Of a stretch of 64,000 bases of DNA, positions 7,964-14,294 are shown piece by piece. Location: NCBI GenBank assembly GCA_964475835.1, contig CAYYYL010000007.1, positions 33,633 through 97,632 of the forward strand. The letters run 5' to 3'. Both the position numbers and the translations under genes were made by a program. The DNA comes from JABDCI01 sp964475835 (lineage in GTDB: Bacteria > Verrucomicrobiota > Verrucomicrobiia > JABWAM01). The notes under the pieces were generated by a model. The model made no database searches and was not told the origin of the DNA. It was given only the letters and a program-made list of their open reading frames with translations. How positions within the stretch are numbered: the first letter of the stretch is position 1; each line of letters starts with the position of its first letter.

Positions 7964-8719
7964 GTGACGAGATGTCTCAAATTCTTCTCTATCAAGAAGT
8001 TGGGTGAGAAGAGAGGTGCGTTCACCATTACCGAGGTATTGGTCGTGATCTCGATTATTTCGGTACTGACGGCCCTGATTCTTCCCGCAGTGGAGGGAGC
8101 CAAGGAAAGTTCTCGATCAGTGCAGTGCATCAATAATTTGAGACAGATGGGGGTGGCGATTTCGCTATATGGCGAGGAATACGACGTTTATCTCGAAGCC
8201 GCACAGCCGGGGTCCGGTCCGAACCCCATTCCCTGGTATGTGACCCTTGGGCCTTATCTTTCGTGCAATACGACGCTGAATCCGGATGGCCGAACGGCAA
8301 GTGGATTGTCTCCCATTTTTGAGTGTCCCTCAAAAAAAATCAAAGTTCCTGGGGCGGATCCCGTCAACACCTATGGGATCATGCGGAGTCTGGTGGGAAA
8401 TGAATATATTTACCCCCATACGGAACGAACTAGTGAAATGATTCTAGTCATTGATGCAACTCAATTTTCCGGGACCGGCCTTGTCGATGATGGATGGTCC
8501 GAGCTTTCGATTCCCCAGAACCGCTGGGCTTACGGATCCTTTGATCTGGCGACCGCGGAGGATCCGGCGGATCCGGGACCCGATCAGGATACGCGCATCG
8601 GTTTATTCAACCCCCGTTGGCGTCACACCGGAAAGGCGAACGCGGTATTCGTGGATGGACATGTGGCGGTTCTGAGGAAGGAAGATTACAAACTCAAGAA
8701 CGTCGCGACCCCGCCGTGA
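7964..8719 (+). CDS. Type IV pilin-like pseudopilin with H-X9-DG motif
   Basis: A 251-residue secreted protein beginning at GTG 7964. A short basic leader (KKLGEKRG) is followed by the prepilin peptidase site G/AFTITEVLVVI with Glu at +5, then a hydrophobic helix. The C-terminus has RHTGKANAVFVDGHV, the H-X9-DG motif characteristic of the large pseudopilin family of Planctomycetes and Verrucomicrobia. Processing by prepilin peptidase and assembly into a type II secretion-like fibre, or simple envelope anchoring, are expected. The gene is isolated from any secretion operon, which is usual for this family. A perfect 16-bp hairpin follows at 8813. Confidence 0.87.
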   Translation: MTRCLKFFSIKKLGEKRGAFTITEVLVVISIISVLTALILPAVEGAKESSRSVQCINNLRQMGVAISLYGEEYDVYLEAAQPGSGPNPIPWYVTLGPYLSCNTTLNPDGRTASGLSPIFECPSKKIKVPGADPVNTYGIMRSLVGNEYIYPHTERTSEMILVIDATQFSGTGLVDDGWSELSIPQNRWAYGSFDLATAEDPADPGPDQDTRIGLFNPRWRHTGKANAVFVDGHVAVLRKEDYKLKNVATPP

Positions 8720-8812
8720 GCCCCTTCTCTGGTTACAGACTGTCAGATGGATTTTGCACTTGTCCTTCGAGATCTCTGAAAGTGCAAATTTGTATGCAAA
8801 GCTAATGGCTGT

Positions 8813-8847
8813 CTCTGGAGCGATGCTCTTTGAGCATCGCTCCAGAG
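8813..8847. terminator. Perfect 16-bp hairpin between convergent genes
   Basis: CTCTGGAGCGATGCTC (8813-8828), loop TTT, and its exact complement GAGCATCGCTCCAGAG (8832-8847). It lies between the pseudopilin (+) and the thioredoxin-like gene (-), where a bidirectional terminator is expected. It lacks a good T run on either side, so it may act as an mRNA-stabilising hairpin or be a repeat element. Confidence 0.5.
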
Positions 8848-8856
8848 GCCTTTGGA

Positions 8857-9093
8857 TTACTTCAGTGCGGAGAGACTGGCGCCAAAGTTGATGTGAAATA
8901 CCTGATCTCCCAATACAAGGGCTGGAACGGATTTTACGCCCTTTTGTTCGGCTTCGTTGACACGTCCCTTGTCCTCGCCCAGGTGGACTACCTGGACATT
9001 GTATTTGTTGGGATCAAGAGCTTGAGCCACGTTCTGTTCTGCGCTGACACAGACCGGACAGCCTGCATGATAGAAGATAGCGTTTGATTTCAT
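8857..9093 (-). CDS. Small thioredoxin-fold (glutaredoxin-like) redox protein
   Basis: A 78-residue cytoplasmic protein. FYHAGCPVCVSAEQ near the N-terminus supplies a CPVC redox motif at about residues 12-15 of a thioredoxin fold, and VKSVPALVLGDQVFHINFG supplies the cis-proline loop and following strand. The size fits a glutaredoxin/NrdH-like protein. It is transcribed divergently from the HxlR-type regulator at 9235, and the 141-base shared region holds operator-like repeats, suggesting that the regulator controls it. The electron donor and target are unknown. Confidence 0.8.
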   Translation of the reverse strand: MKSNAIFYHAGCPVCVSAEQNVAQALDPNKYNVQVVHLGEDKGRVNEAEQKGVKSVPALVLGDQVFHINFGASLSALK

Positions 9094-9180
9094 AGTGCGT
9101 TATTTGATTAATGGATATCAGTGATTTGATACCTTCATTCCAACCTGACATGGGATTGGAAATCTGAAAAGAGGGCACTA

Positions 9181-9208
9181 TTTGGTAAGGTAGGTACCTT
9201 TCGGTAAG
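9181..9208. promoter_or_regulatory. Candidate operator for the HxlR regulator
   Basis: The divergent region contains two direct repeats, TTGGTAAG (9182-9189) and TCGGTAAG (9201-9208), 19 bases apart. Between and overlapping them is an inverted repeat, AAGGTA-GG-TACCTT (9187-9200). Spacing of about two helical turns suits a dimeric winged-helix protein. The assignment as the regulator's binding site is inference from position and symmetry. Confidence 0.4.
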
Positions 9209-9234
9209 TTTCCCCAAAAAGAATCATTTCAAAA

Positions 9235-9543
9235 ATGAAAAAAATTGCGACAAAAGTGAGTGTAAGTGAAATGGTGGAGAGTATTGTAGGGTGCAAGTGG
9301 TCTCTTGGAGTTTTGGCGCTGGTGCGACGTGGAGTCTGCCGTCCAGGAGCTATGGAACGCGAAGTGGAAGGACTCACGACGAAGGTTCTGAATGAACGAC
9401 TGAAGAAAATGATGCGTTTTGGAATTCTGGAAAAGATTTCCTATCCCGAAGTTCCACCTCGTGTGGAATATCGTCTTACAAAATTCGGCCAACGTTTCCA
9501 AACCATCCTCGATGCTTTGGATCGATTGGAGAAATCTCGGTAA
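9235..9543 (+). CDS. HxlR-family winged-helix transcriptional regulator
   Basis: A 102-residue protein covering the whole HxlR (DUF24) domain: SIVGCKWSLGVLALVRRGV, then TTKVLNERLKKMMRFGILEK (recognition region) and the wing VPPRVEYRLTKFGQ. Redox-responding members of this family use cysteines. Here Cys is found directly before KW, where most members have Gly, and a second Cys follows in RGVCRPG. The gene faces away from a thioredoxin-like gene, so a thiol-stress switch is a plausible but unproven role. Confidence 0.88.
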   Translation: MKKIATKVSVSEMVESIVGCKWSLGVLALVRRGVCRPGAMEREVEGLTTKVLNERLKKMMRFGILEKISYPEVPPRVEYRLTKFGQRFQTILDALDRLEKSR

Positions 9544-9564
9544 ATTGTTTCCACAGAATGGATT

Positions 9565-9858
9565 CTACCATTTCAACATACTGAGGATTGAGGTCGCTAT
9601 GAGGGCGAGAAGGATCACGATCCCGGTGATCCACCACACTGGTTTTAGTCCCGGGGGTTTGGCCGATTCGTTGAATTCCGAGGCGACAAACTCCTCGTAG
9701 TTGAATTCGTCGTCTCCCGAATCTATTCCGTCTGCTGCCGCGTCCTCCCTCCAGCCTGACCGGTGATCCGCGCCGCATTCAGGACACGCCTTTGCCTTGC
9801 GGGGGACATCGTTTCCACAGACGGGGCAGACCTCGGGGGGATTTTGCTTTGGATTCAT
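9565..9858 (-). CDS. Zinc-ribbon protein with C-terminal membrane helix
   Basis: A 97-residue protein. Two CxxC knuckles (CPVCGN and CPECGADH, within the first 31 residues) form a rubredoxin-like zinc ribbon. An acidic linker (DGIDSGDDEFNYEEF) leads to a single hydrophobic segment, VWWITGIVILLALIATSI, near the C-terminus, so the ribbon would face the cytoplasm. No specific function is recognised. It converges with the HxlR gene, 21 bases away. Confidence 0.65.
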   Translation of the reverse strand: MNPKQNPPEVCPVCGNDVPRKAKACPECGADHRSGWREDAAADGIDSGDDEFNYEEFVASEFNESAKPPGLKPVWWITGIVILLALIATSILSMLKW

Positions 9859-9888
9859 TATGAGAGCATCCTATTTTGATCCATGAAA

Positions 9889-9929
9889 GGTAGGGGGCGC
9901 CGCGGTCGTGCCAGCGGCACGACCCTACC
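9889..9929. repeat. Dispersed repeat B, copy 1 (GGTAGGG...CCCTACC)
   Basis: Outer arms GGTAGGG (9889-9895) and CCCTACC (9923-9929) enclose a perfect inner stem GGTCGTGCC/GGCACGACC (9904-9912/9916-9924). Related hairpins beginning or ending with the same GGTAGGG box are at 14131-14193 and 57576-57644. Confidence 0.6.
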
Positions 9930-9964
9930 ACAGATAGAACCCAAGTGAATCGATTGATTTTGAT

Positions 9965-10306
9965 ATGACCACCATCCTCCTCCTTCTGGCGAGCAATCTC
10001 TTCATGACGGTTGCCTGGTACGGGCATTTGAAATTCCGTCATGTGGAAATCTGGAAGGTGATATTGATCAGCTGGCTCATTGCCTTTTTCGAATACTGTC
10101 TTCAGGTCCCCGCCAATCGCTGGGGATACGGACAGTTTTCGGCGTTTCAATTGAAGATCATCCAGGAGGTAATCACTATCGTCGTTTTCATCGTTTTCGC
10201 CGTGCTGTATCTTCGCGAGCCGTCGCGATGGAACCATCTCGCGGCGTTCGGATGTGTGATGGCCGCCGTCTACTTTGCATTCCTGCCAAACCGGACGATG
10301 CCTTGA
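9965..10306 (+). CDS. DUF486 family small membrane protein
   Basis: A 113-residue protein with four predicted membrane helices. Phrases such as NLFMTVAWYGHLKF, LISWLIAFFEYCLQVPANRWGY and FSAFQLKIIQEVIT are highly characteristic of the DUF486 family, distant relatives of drug/metabolite transporters. The family's function is unknown. It stands between repeat B upstream and a short hairpin (10321-10340) downstream. Confidence 0.85.
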   Translation: MTTILLLLASNLFMTVAWYGHLKFRHVEIWKVILISWLIAFFEYCLQVPANRWGYGQFSAFQLKIIQEVITIVVFIVFAVLYLREPSRWNHLAAFGCVMAAVYFAFLPNRTMP

Positions 10307-10320
10307 ATAGGGAACTCTAA

Positions 10321-10340
10321 CCCATCCTCGGCAGGATGGG
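10321..10340 (+). terminator. Hairpin after the DUF486 gene
   Basis: CCCATCCT-CGGC-AGGATGGG is a perfect 8-bp stem 15 bases past the stop codon. There is no T run, so termination activity is uncertain. Confidence 0.4.
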
Positions 10341-10350
10341 GATCAGAATG

Positions 10351-10445
10351 TCTCGCGCAGAGATGCAGGGACGCGGAGTTTTTTTGACAGGATTTACAGG
10401 ATTAAGATTAATCTTTTACCTGCGTCCCTGCGTCTCTGCGCGAGA
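10351..10445. repeat. Inverted-repeat intergenic element
   Basis: The 24-base ends (10351-10374 and 10422-10445; TCTCGCGCAGAGATGCAGGG at the left) are inverted copies of each other with one mismatch. The centre holds GACAGGATTTACAGGATTAA and the palindrome AAGATTAATCTT. Similar phrases (CGCAGAGACGCAGGGACGC, GACAGGATTTACAGGATT) are known as widespread intergenic repeats in several bacterial phyla; that is from general knowledge. Confidence 0.55.
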
Positions 10446-10519
10446 TTTTGGTATTCCGACTCCTGTCTTCCCTGTCCTTCGGAGCCTTGGCGAAGGAGGA
10501 TGTCTCCTGACTTCTTTTT

Positions 10520-11395
10520 CTAGATTATCCCGAGGTCCTGCAGCGTCTTTTTCACCACCTCGTGGTTGGCGGCGCTGATCCTGCACATCGGCAGACGATA
10601 TTCCTCTTCGATCTTGCCCATCATGGCGAGGGCTGCCTTGACGGGAATCGGATTGGTCTCGATGAAGAGATTCTTGAAAATCGGATAGAGTTTTGCGTGC
10701 AGCTTAAGGGCCGCCGTGGTCTTGCCCTGGGCGAATGCCTTCACCATGTGAACGACTTCGCGAGGAACAACGTTCGACGCCACGCTGATGACGCCTTCGG
10801 CGCCGACGGACATGAAGGGTAGGGTCATCGAATCGTCGCCGCACATGATCGTGAATGACGGAGGCAGCACGGAGCGGAGCAGGCTCACGCGTTCGGGCGT
10901 ACCGCCGGCTTCCTTGATGCCGATGATATTCGGGCAATCCTTCGAGAGGCGGCGGCAGGTGTCGACGCCGATCTCGATGCCGCAGCGTCCGGGGATGCTG
11001 TAGAGCATGATCGGGAGTTCCGTCGCCTCCGCGATGGCTCGATAATGGAGATAAAGGCCTTCCTGTGTCGGCTTATTGTAATAGGGAGAAACCTGGAGCG
11101 AGGCATCGGCGCCTACATCCTCGGCTTCGCGCGTGAGTTCGACGGCTTCGGCCGTGGAATTCGCGCCTGTGCCGGCCATCACCTTCGCCTTGCCCTTGGC
11201 GGCTTCGACGACGACCTCGATGATGCGGATGTGTTCCTTGCAATCGACCGTGGGGGATTCGCCGGTCGTTCCGACGGGCACCAAACCATCGACGCCCTCC
11301 TTGATCTGCCACGCGACGAGATCGCGCAACGCGGCTTCGTCCACCTTTCCTTTGCGAAAAGGCGTGACGAGAGCGGTGTACGTGCCGGTGAACAT
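10520..11395 (-). CDS. dapA: 4-hydroxy-tetrahydrodipicolinate synthase
   Basis: A 291-residue TIM-barrel enzyme condensing pyruvate with aspartate semialdehyde in the lysine/diaminopimelate pathway. The Schiff-base lysine is in NIIGIKEAGG (about residue 161). The catalytic Tyr is in LYSIPGR (about 132), and GTTGESPT (42-49) forms the substrate-binding loop. VSPYYNKPTQEGL is also a family hallmark. Length is standard. A second gene of the same pathway, dapF, lies 2 kb away on the same strand but is separated by the toxin-antitoxin genes, so they are not one obvious operon. Confidence 0.95.
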   Translation of the reverse strand: MFTGTYTALVTPFRKGKVDEAALRDLVAWQIKEGVDGLVPVGTTGESPTVDCKEHIRIIEVVVEAAKGKAKVMAGTGANSTAEAVELTREAEDVGADASLQVSPYYNKPTQEGLYLHYRAIAEATELPIMLYSIPGRCGIEIGVDTCRRLSKDCPNIIGIKEAGGTPERVSLLRSVLPPSFTIMCGDDSMTLPFMSVGAEGVISVASNVVPREVVHMVKAFAQGKTTAALKLHAKLYPIFKNLFIETNPIPVKAALAMMGKIEEEYRLPMCRISAANHEVVKKTLQDLGII

Positions 11396-11610
11396 AAGGG
11401 AGCAATCAGTCTAGCATGAAGGGGGAGGGATGCAATCTCGGACCGAACCCCACGTTCGGGATAAACTTATTTTGGCTTTCAGAGGTTTTCGTGCAAAGAC
11501 GCCGAGTTTGAGCCCCGGATGAACAGGGATGCGGACTATTCCCATTCAGTACATCTGAATCGAAAGGGTTCGCCATCCGAGAAACCGAAAGCAGAATTGC
11601 TCTTTTCTGC

Positions 11611-11632
11611 CATCCTGAACGAAGCGAAGGAT
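11611..11632. repeat. Dispersed repeat C, copy 2
   Basis: CATCCTGAACGAAGCGAAGG followed by AT, the inverse orientation of the 958-984 copy with a small change (AAC for AGC). It sits just beyond the 3' end of the GreA/B-like gene. Confidence 0.5.
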
Positions 11633-11645
11633 CTCACTGCCTGTT

Positions 11646-12125
11646 TTACTTCACCGAGGTAACGCCGTATTCCACCGCGCCTCTGCCTTCTCCCATCTTG
11701 AAGCGATCGTGGGCTTTCCTGCCGACGAGAAGTTTTCCAAGGGGAGCCTGAAGTGTGAGCACCACGATTTCCTGCCCATCCACCTCGACTTCCACTCCGC
11801 CGCCTCGCGGGCCGATGAAATAAAGTGCCTTGTCCCGTTTGTTTTCCAGTGTGACCAACGCACCGACCGTGATGGGATCGGTGGGTTTGAACTCAATCAA
11901 AGGAAGGCTTTGAAATTGGAGGATGGTTTGTTCCGTTTCCTCCGCTTGCCTTACTTGCCCGTCGGCGAGATAGGAGGCTTCCAGTCCGCGCGTGTCATAT
12001 TTGTTCTCGGCTTTGCTGGATTCATGCGTGGCTTCCGCGTGGGAATTGCGTGCTGCTTTACAAAGGATCTCCAGATCGCACTTGAGCCGGGCGATGATCT
12101 TTTCGACCACGAGACGTTTATTCAT
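11646..12125 (-). CDS. GreA/GreB-like transcription elongation factor domain protein
   Basis: A 159-residue protein. SHAEATHESSKAENKYDTRG and LEASYLADGQ are the typical opening of short GreA/GreB-related proteins, and the second half (ITVGALVTLENKRDKALYFI, then PLGKLLVGRK) is the FKBP-like C-terminal domain that binds RNA polymerase. The N-terminal coiled coil is shorter than in true GreA, so it is unclear whether it can reach the polymerase active site to promote RNA cleavage. Confidence 0.7.
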   Translation of the reverse strand: MNKRLVVEKIIARLKCDLEILCKAARNSHAEATHESSKAENKYDTRGLEASYLADGQVRQAEETEQTILQFQSLPLIEFKPTDPITVGALVTLENKRDKALYFIGPRGGGVEVEVDGQEIVVLTLQAPLGKLLVGRKAHDRFKMGEGRGAVEYGVTSVK

Positions 12126-12492
12126 TTTGTGAGCACCCAGGATATTGGCTATAAGCCGGCTTCCAACTGCCCGACAATCGCCTTGAAAACCCCACGTTTT
12201 TCATCCCGCGAACAATGGCCCAACTTTCGGGTAATGAGCGATACATGAATGGTAAACCGTTTTCGGACGAGGCCTGCGGAACCAACCGCAAGACCATTTG
12301 AAGGGATTTTGCGTAGAACGATGTCATTAGTCAAAATTGTAAAAACGAATACGAGACGTGAAGTTTAGTTACGGATGAACATCCTCCTTCGCTAAAGCTT
12401 CGGGGGACAGGCAGATGAAGTATTTGTGGCCTCTCTTGTTCCCAAACTTTGTTGTTTGGTGCTTTTCCGATTCAATATTCTCAACTACCTGT
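12126..12492. other. Intergenic region without a supported gene
   Basis: This 367-base stretch holds only overlapping short frames on the minus strand (one of 61 residues ending near 12149 and one of 69 residues ending near 12118). Neither resembles a known family or has a convincing start. The stretch is relatively AT-rich beyond 12320. It separates the GreA/B-like gene from the toxin gene and may hold decayed DNA. Confidence 0.4.
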
Positions 12493-12888
12493 TCACGGCA
12501 GCAGCTTGCGCAATCGCGCCGTAGTTTGTTCGCGGTCAAGCTGGCTGGCGGCAACATCGAGCACCAGCGTTTCCCAGGGATCGACGGGCAGGGCCTCAGA
12601 TTTTAAAAGACCATTGGCTTCGAGGAAGACAAGGCAGGTAGCCAACGCGGTCCTTTTATTTCCGTCCACGAAAGGATGATTGCGGCAGATATAAAAAAGA
12701 TAGGCTGCGGCCATTTCCATGGAATCTTTCAACAGCGGTTTTCCCATCATCGTGGCTTGTGGGGCAGCCACTGCGGATTCCAACAACGGTTCGTCCCGAA
12801 TGCCGGACGACCCTCCATGAGCGGCCAGCACCTCTGCGTGAATGGCCTTCACTGCGGATACGGTGAGATGAACAACGGACTCGTTCAC
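12493..12888 (-). CDS. Death-on-curing (Doc/Fic) family toxin
   Basis: A 131-residue Fic-fold toxin. NHPFVDGNKRTALATCLVFL contains the Doc-type active site HxFxxxNKR, with Lys in place of the second Gly of AMP-transferring Fic proteins, as in phage P1 Doc, which phosphorylates EF-Tu. SGIRDEPLLESAVAAPQATM is the usual N-terminal Doc signature. The GTG start (12886-12888) overlaps the antitoxin stop (12885-12887), implying translational coupling after the antitoxin. All expected active-site residues are present, so the toxin should be functional. Confidence 0.9.
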   Translation of the reverse strand: MNESVVHLTVSAVKAIHAEVLAAHGGSSGIRDEPLLESAVAAPQATMMGKPLLKDSMEMAAAYLFYICRNHPFVDGNKRTALATCLVFLEANGLLKSEALPVDPWETLVLDVAASQLDREQTTARLRKLLP

Positions 12889-13112
12889 GACAACCGCTTG
12901 AACAGTTCGGAGTTTTTCTTGATTAGGCGTTTAGCCGCGGCGCTCGCGTCTGTGGGAGAAACATGGGGATGGAGTGGGGTAAGCGTGATACTGCCCCCTT
13001 CATGGACGGTGACGTTCACCTGGTCTCCCACTTGAAGATGGGCGAGCTCAAGCAAGGCTGTATCAAAAATGATTCCCTGAGAATTTCCGATCTTGGAAAT
13101 GGTTTTGGTCAT
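12885..13112 (-). CDS. AbrB/MazE-type antitoxin of the Doc toxin
   Basis: A 75-residue protein starting MTKTISKIGNSQGIIFD, the SpoVT/AbrB swapped-hairpin DNA-binding motif with its GNS-G turn, followed by LLELAHLQVGDQVNVTVHEG. The C-terminal part (TDASAAAKRLIKKNSELFKR) should be the flexible segment that neutralises the toxin. The start at 13112 is chosen over 13181 because the upstream part contains the promoter and operator. The gene lies directly upstream of the toxin with a 3-base overlap, and a perfect palindrome sits 7 bases before the start. Confidence 0.88.
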   Translation of the reverse strand: MTKTISKIGNSQGIIFDTALLELAHLQVGDQVNVTVHEGGSITLTPLHPHVSPTDASAAAKRLIKKNSELFKRLS

Positions 13113-13118
13113 GTAATC

Positions 13119-13147
13119 ATTGTAATACAATGTATTACAAACGTCAA
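13119..13147 (-). promoter_or_regulatory. Toxin-antitoxin promoter with a perfect operator palindrome
   Basis: Read on the minus strand, TTGACG (13142-13147) and TACAAT (13119-13124) are separated by exactly 17 bases. Between and overlapping them, 13120-13140 is the palindrome TTGTAATACA-A-TGTATTACAA with 10-base arms. Repressor bound there would cover the spacer and the -10 box. The expected transcription start falls at or very near the antitoxin ATG at 13112, implying a leaderless or near-leaderless message. Confidence 0.75.
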
Positions 13148-13310
13148 CCTTATGTTCGCAGCTGCTAAGAGTTTTAACCAACGATTGGACGCAGATTTCG
13201 GAAAAGAGTGCAGAGGAGATCGTCGAAATCCCGAAACTGACGATCTGGGATTTCGGCGGTTTGCCTTGGGTTCTGGAAACCCTGCGCCTCAGTGTCTCTG
13301 CACGAGAACT

Positions 13311-14123
13311 TCAATCAATCTCAATCACGCCCTGGAACGTGAAATCGGCAGGACCTTTCAGATGTACGTCGCGGAAGGTTTCGTCGTCACGCCGGAAGGT
13401 CACTTCCAGGTTATCACCGCTTTGAACCGTCACGCGCACGGGGGAGGCGAGTTTGTGGAGCACCTGAGCGATCAGGGCGCTGGCGGTGACGCCTGTGCCG
13501 CAAGCCAGCGTTTCCCCCTCGACGCCGCGTTCATAGGTGCGCACGCGGATGGCATTGCCTCCCAGAAGTTGAACGAAGTTCACATTCGTTCCCTTGGGGG
13601 CAAAATGAGCATGATAGCGGAGCTCGGCCCCAAGGGGTCCCACCATCGCCTTGTCGGCGTCCGGCACAAAAATCACGGCATGTGGCACGCCGGTGTTGAG
13701 TGAGTGAACTTCAAGTTCGCCGGCTGAAGTCGAAACTTTCTGATTCAATTTCAAATCCTTCGGCTCGCTCAGGTTCACCCGGGCGAGGGCACCGTCAAAG
13801 TCCGCGGTGATGATGCCCGCGAGGGTCTGGAAACGAATCGAGCCCGAGGGTTTGGCGATTTTTTGAACGAAGCGGGCAAAGCAACGGGCGCCATTGCCGC
13901 ACATTTCGGCTTCGCCTCCATCGGAATTGTAGTAGCGCATCCGGAAATCGGACTGCGCGTCCGGTGCAGGTTCCACCAAAAGGAGGCCGTCCGCGCCGAT
14001 GCCGGCATGACGATCGCAGAGGTGGGCGATCTGCTCGCGGGAAAGCTTGAGGGAGCCGGAACGATTGTCGAGCATCACGAAATCGTTGCCCGCGCCGTTC
14101 ATTTTGGTGAAGGGGATGTTCAT
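13311..14123 (-). CDS. dapF: Diaminopimelate epimerase
   Basis: A 270-residue enzyme interconverting LL- and meso-diaminopimelate for lysine and peptidoglycan synthesis. The two catalytic cysteines are in EMCGNGARC (about 75) and LACGTGVTAS (about 208). The N-terminal FTKMNGAGNDFVMLD and RHAGIGADGLLLV complete the signature. Length is normal. The gene is alone on its strand, and upstream DNA carries repeat B hairpins. Confidence 0.95.
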   Translation of the reverse strand: MNIPFTKMNGAGNDFVMLDNRSGSLKLSREQIAHLCDRHAGIGADGLLLVEPAPDAQSDFRMRYYNSDGGEAEMCGNGARCFARFVQKIAKPSGSIRFQTLAGIITADFDGALARVNLSEPKDLKLNQKVSTSAGELEVHSLNTGVPHAVIFVPDADKAMVGPLGAELRYHAHFAPKGTNVNFVQLLGGNAIRVRTYERGVEGETLACGTGVTASALIAQVLHKLASPVRVTVQSGDNLEVTFRRDDETFRDVHLKGPADFTFQGVIEID

Positions 14124-14130
14124 TTTGTTT

Positions 14131-14193
14131 CGGACGGACGGCCCGGCGGTCCGTCCCTACCAGAAAAGGTAGGGCGCGACTGCCAGGCGCGCC
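14131..14193. repeat. Dispersed repeat B, inverted pair
   Basis: Two facing hairpins share the CCCTACC/GGTAGGG box. The left is a stem with arms GGACGGAC/GTCCGTCC ending CCCTACC (about 14131-14161). The right starts GGTAGGG (14168-14174) and folds through CGCG...CGCG to 14193. An almost identical pair, with the units in the opposite order, is at 57576-57644. Confidence 0.65.
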
Positions 14194-14294
14194 GTCTAAA
14201 GTCCTTTAACTCTTGGCAGCTTCCGGGAGCTTGTCAACGATATCCCTTTTGTGTTTGAATCCCCTGTTGCCCCGGCACGCACAGGAGTATTTTC

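Noticed and set aside
12149..12334. Short minus-strand frame next to the GreA/B-like gene
   Set aside because: Only about 61 residues with no family likeness and an overlapping alternative frame of similar length; not convincing as a gene.
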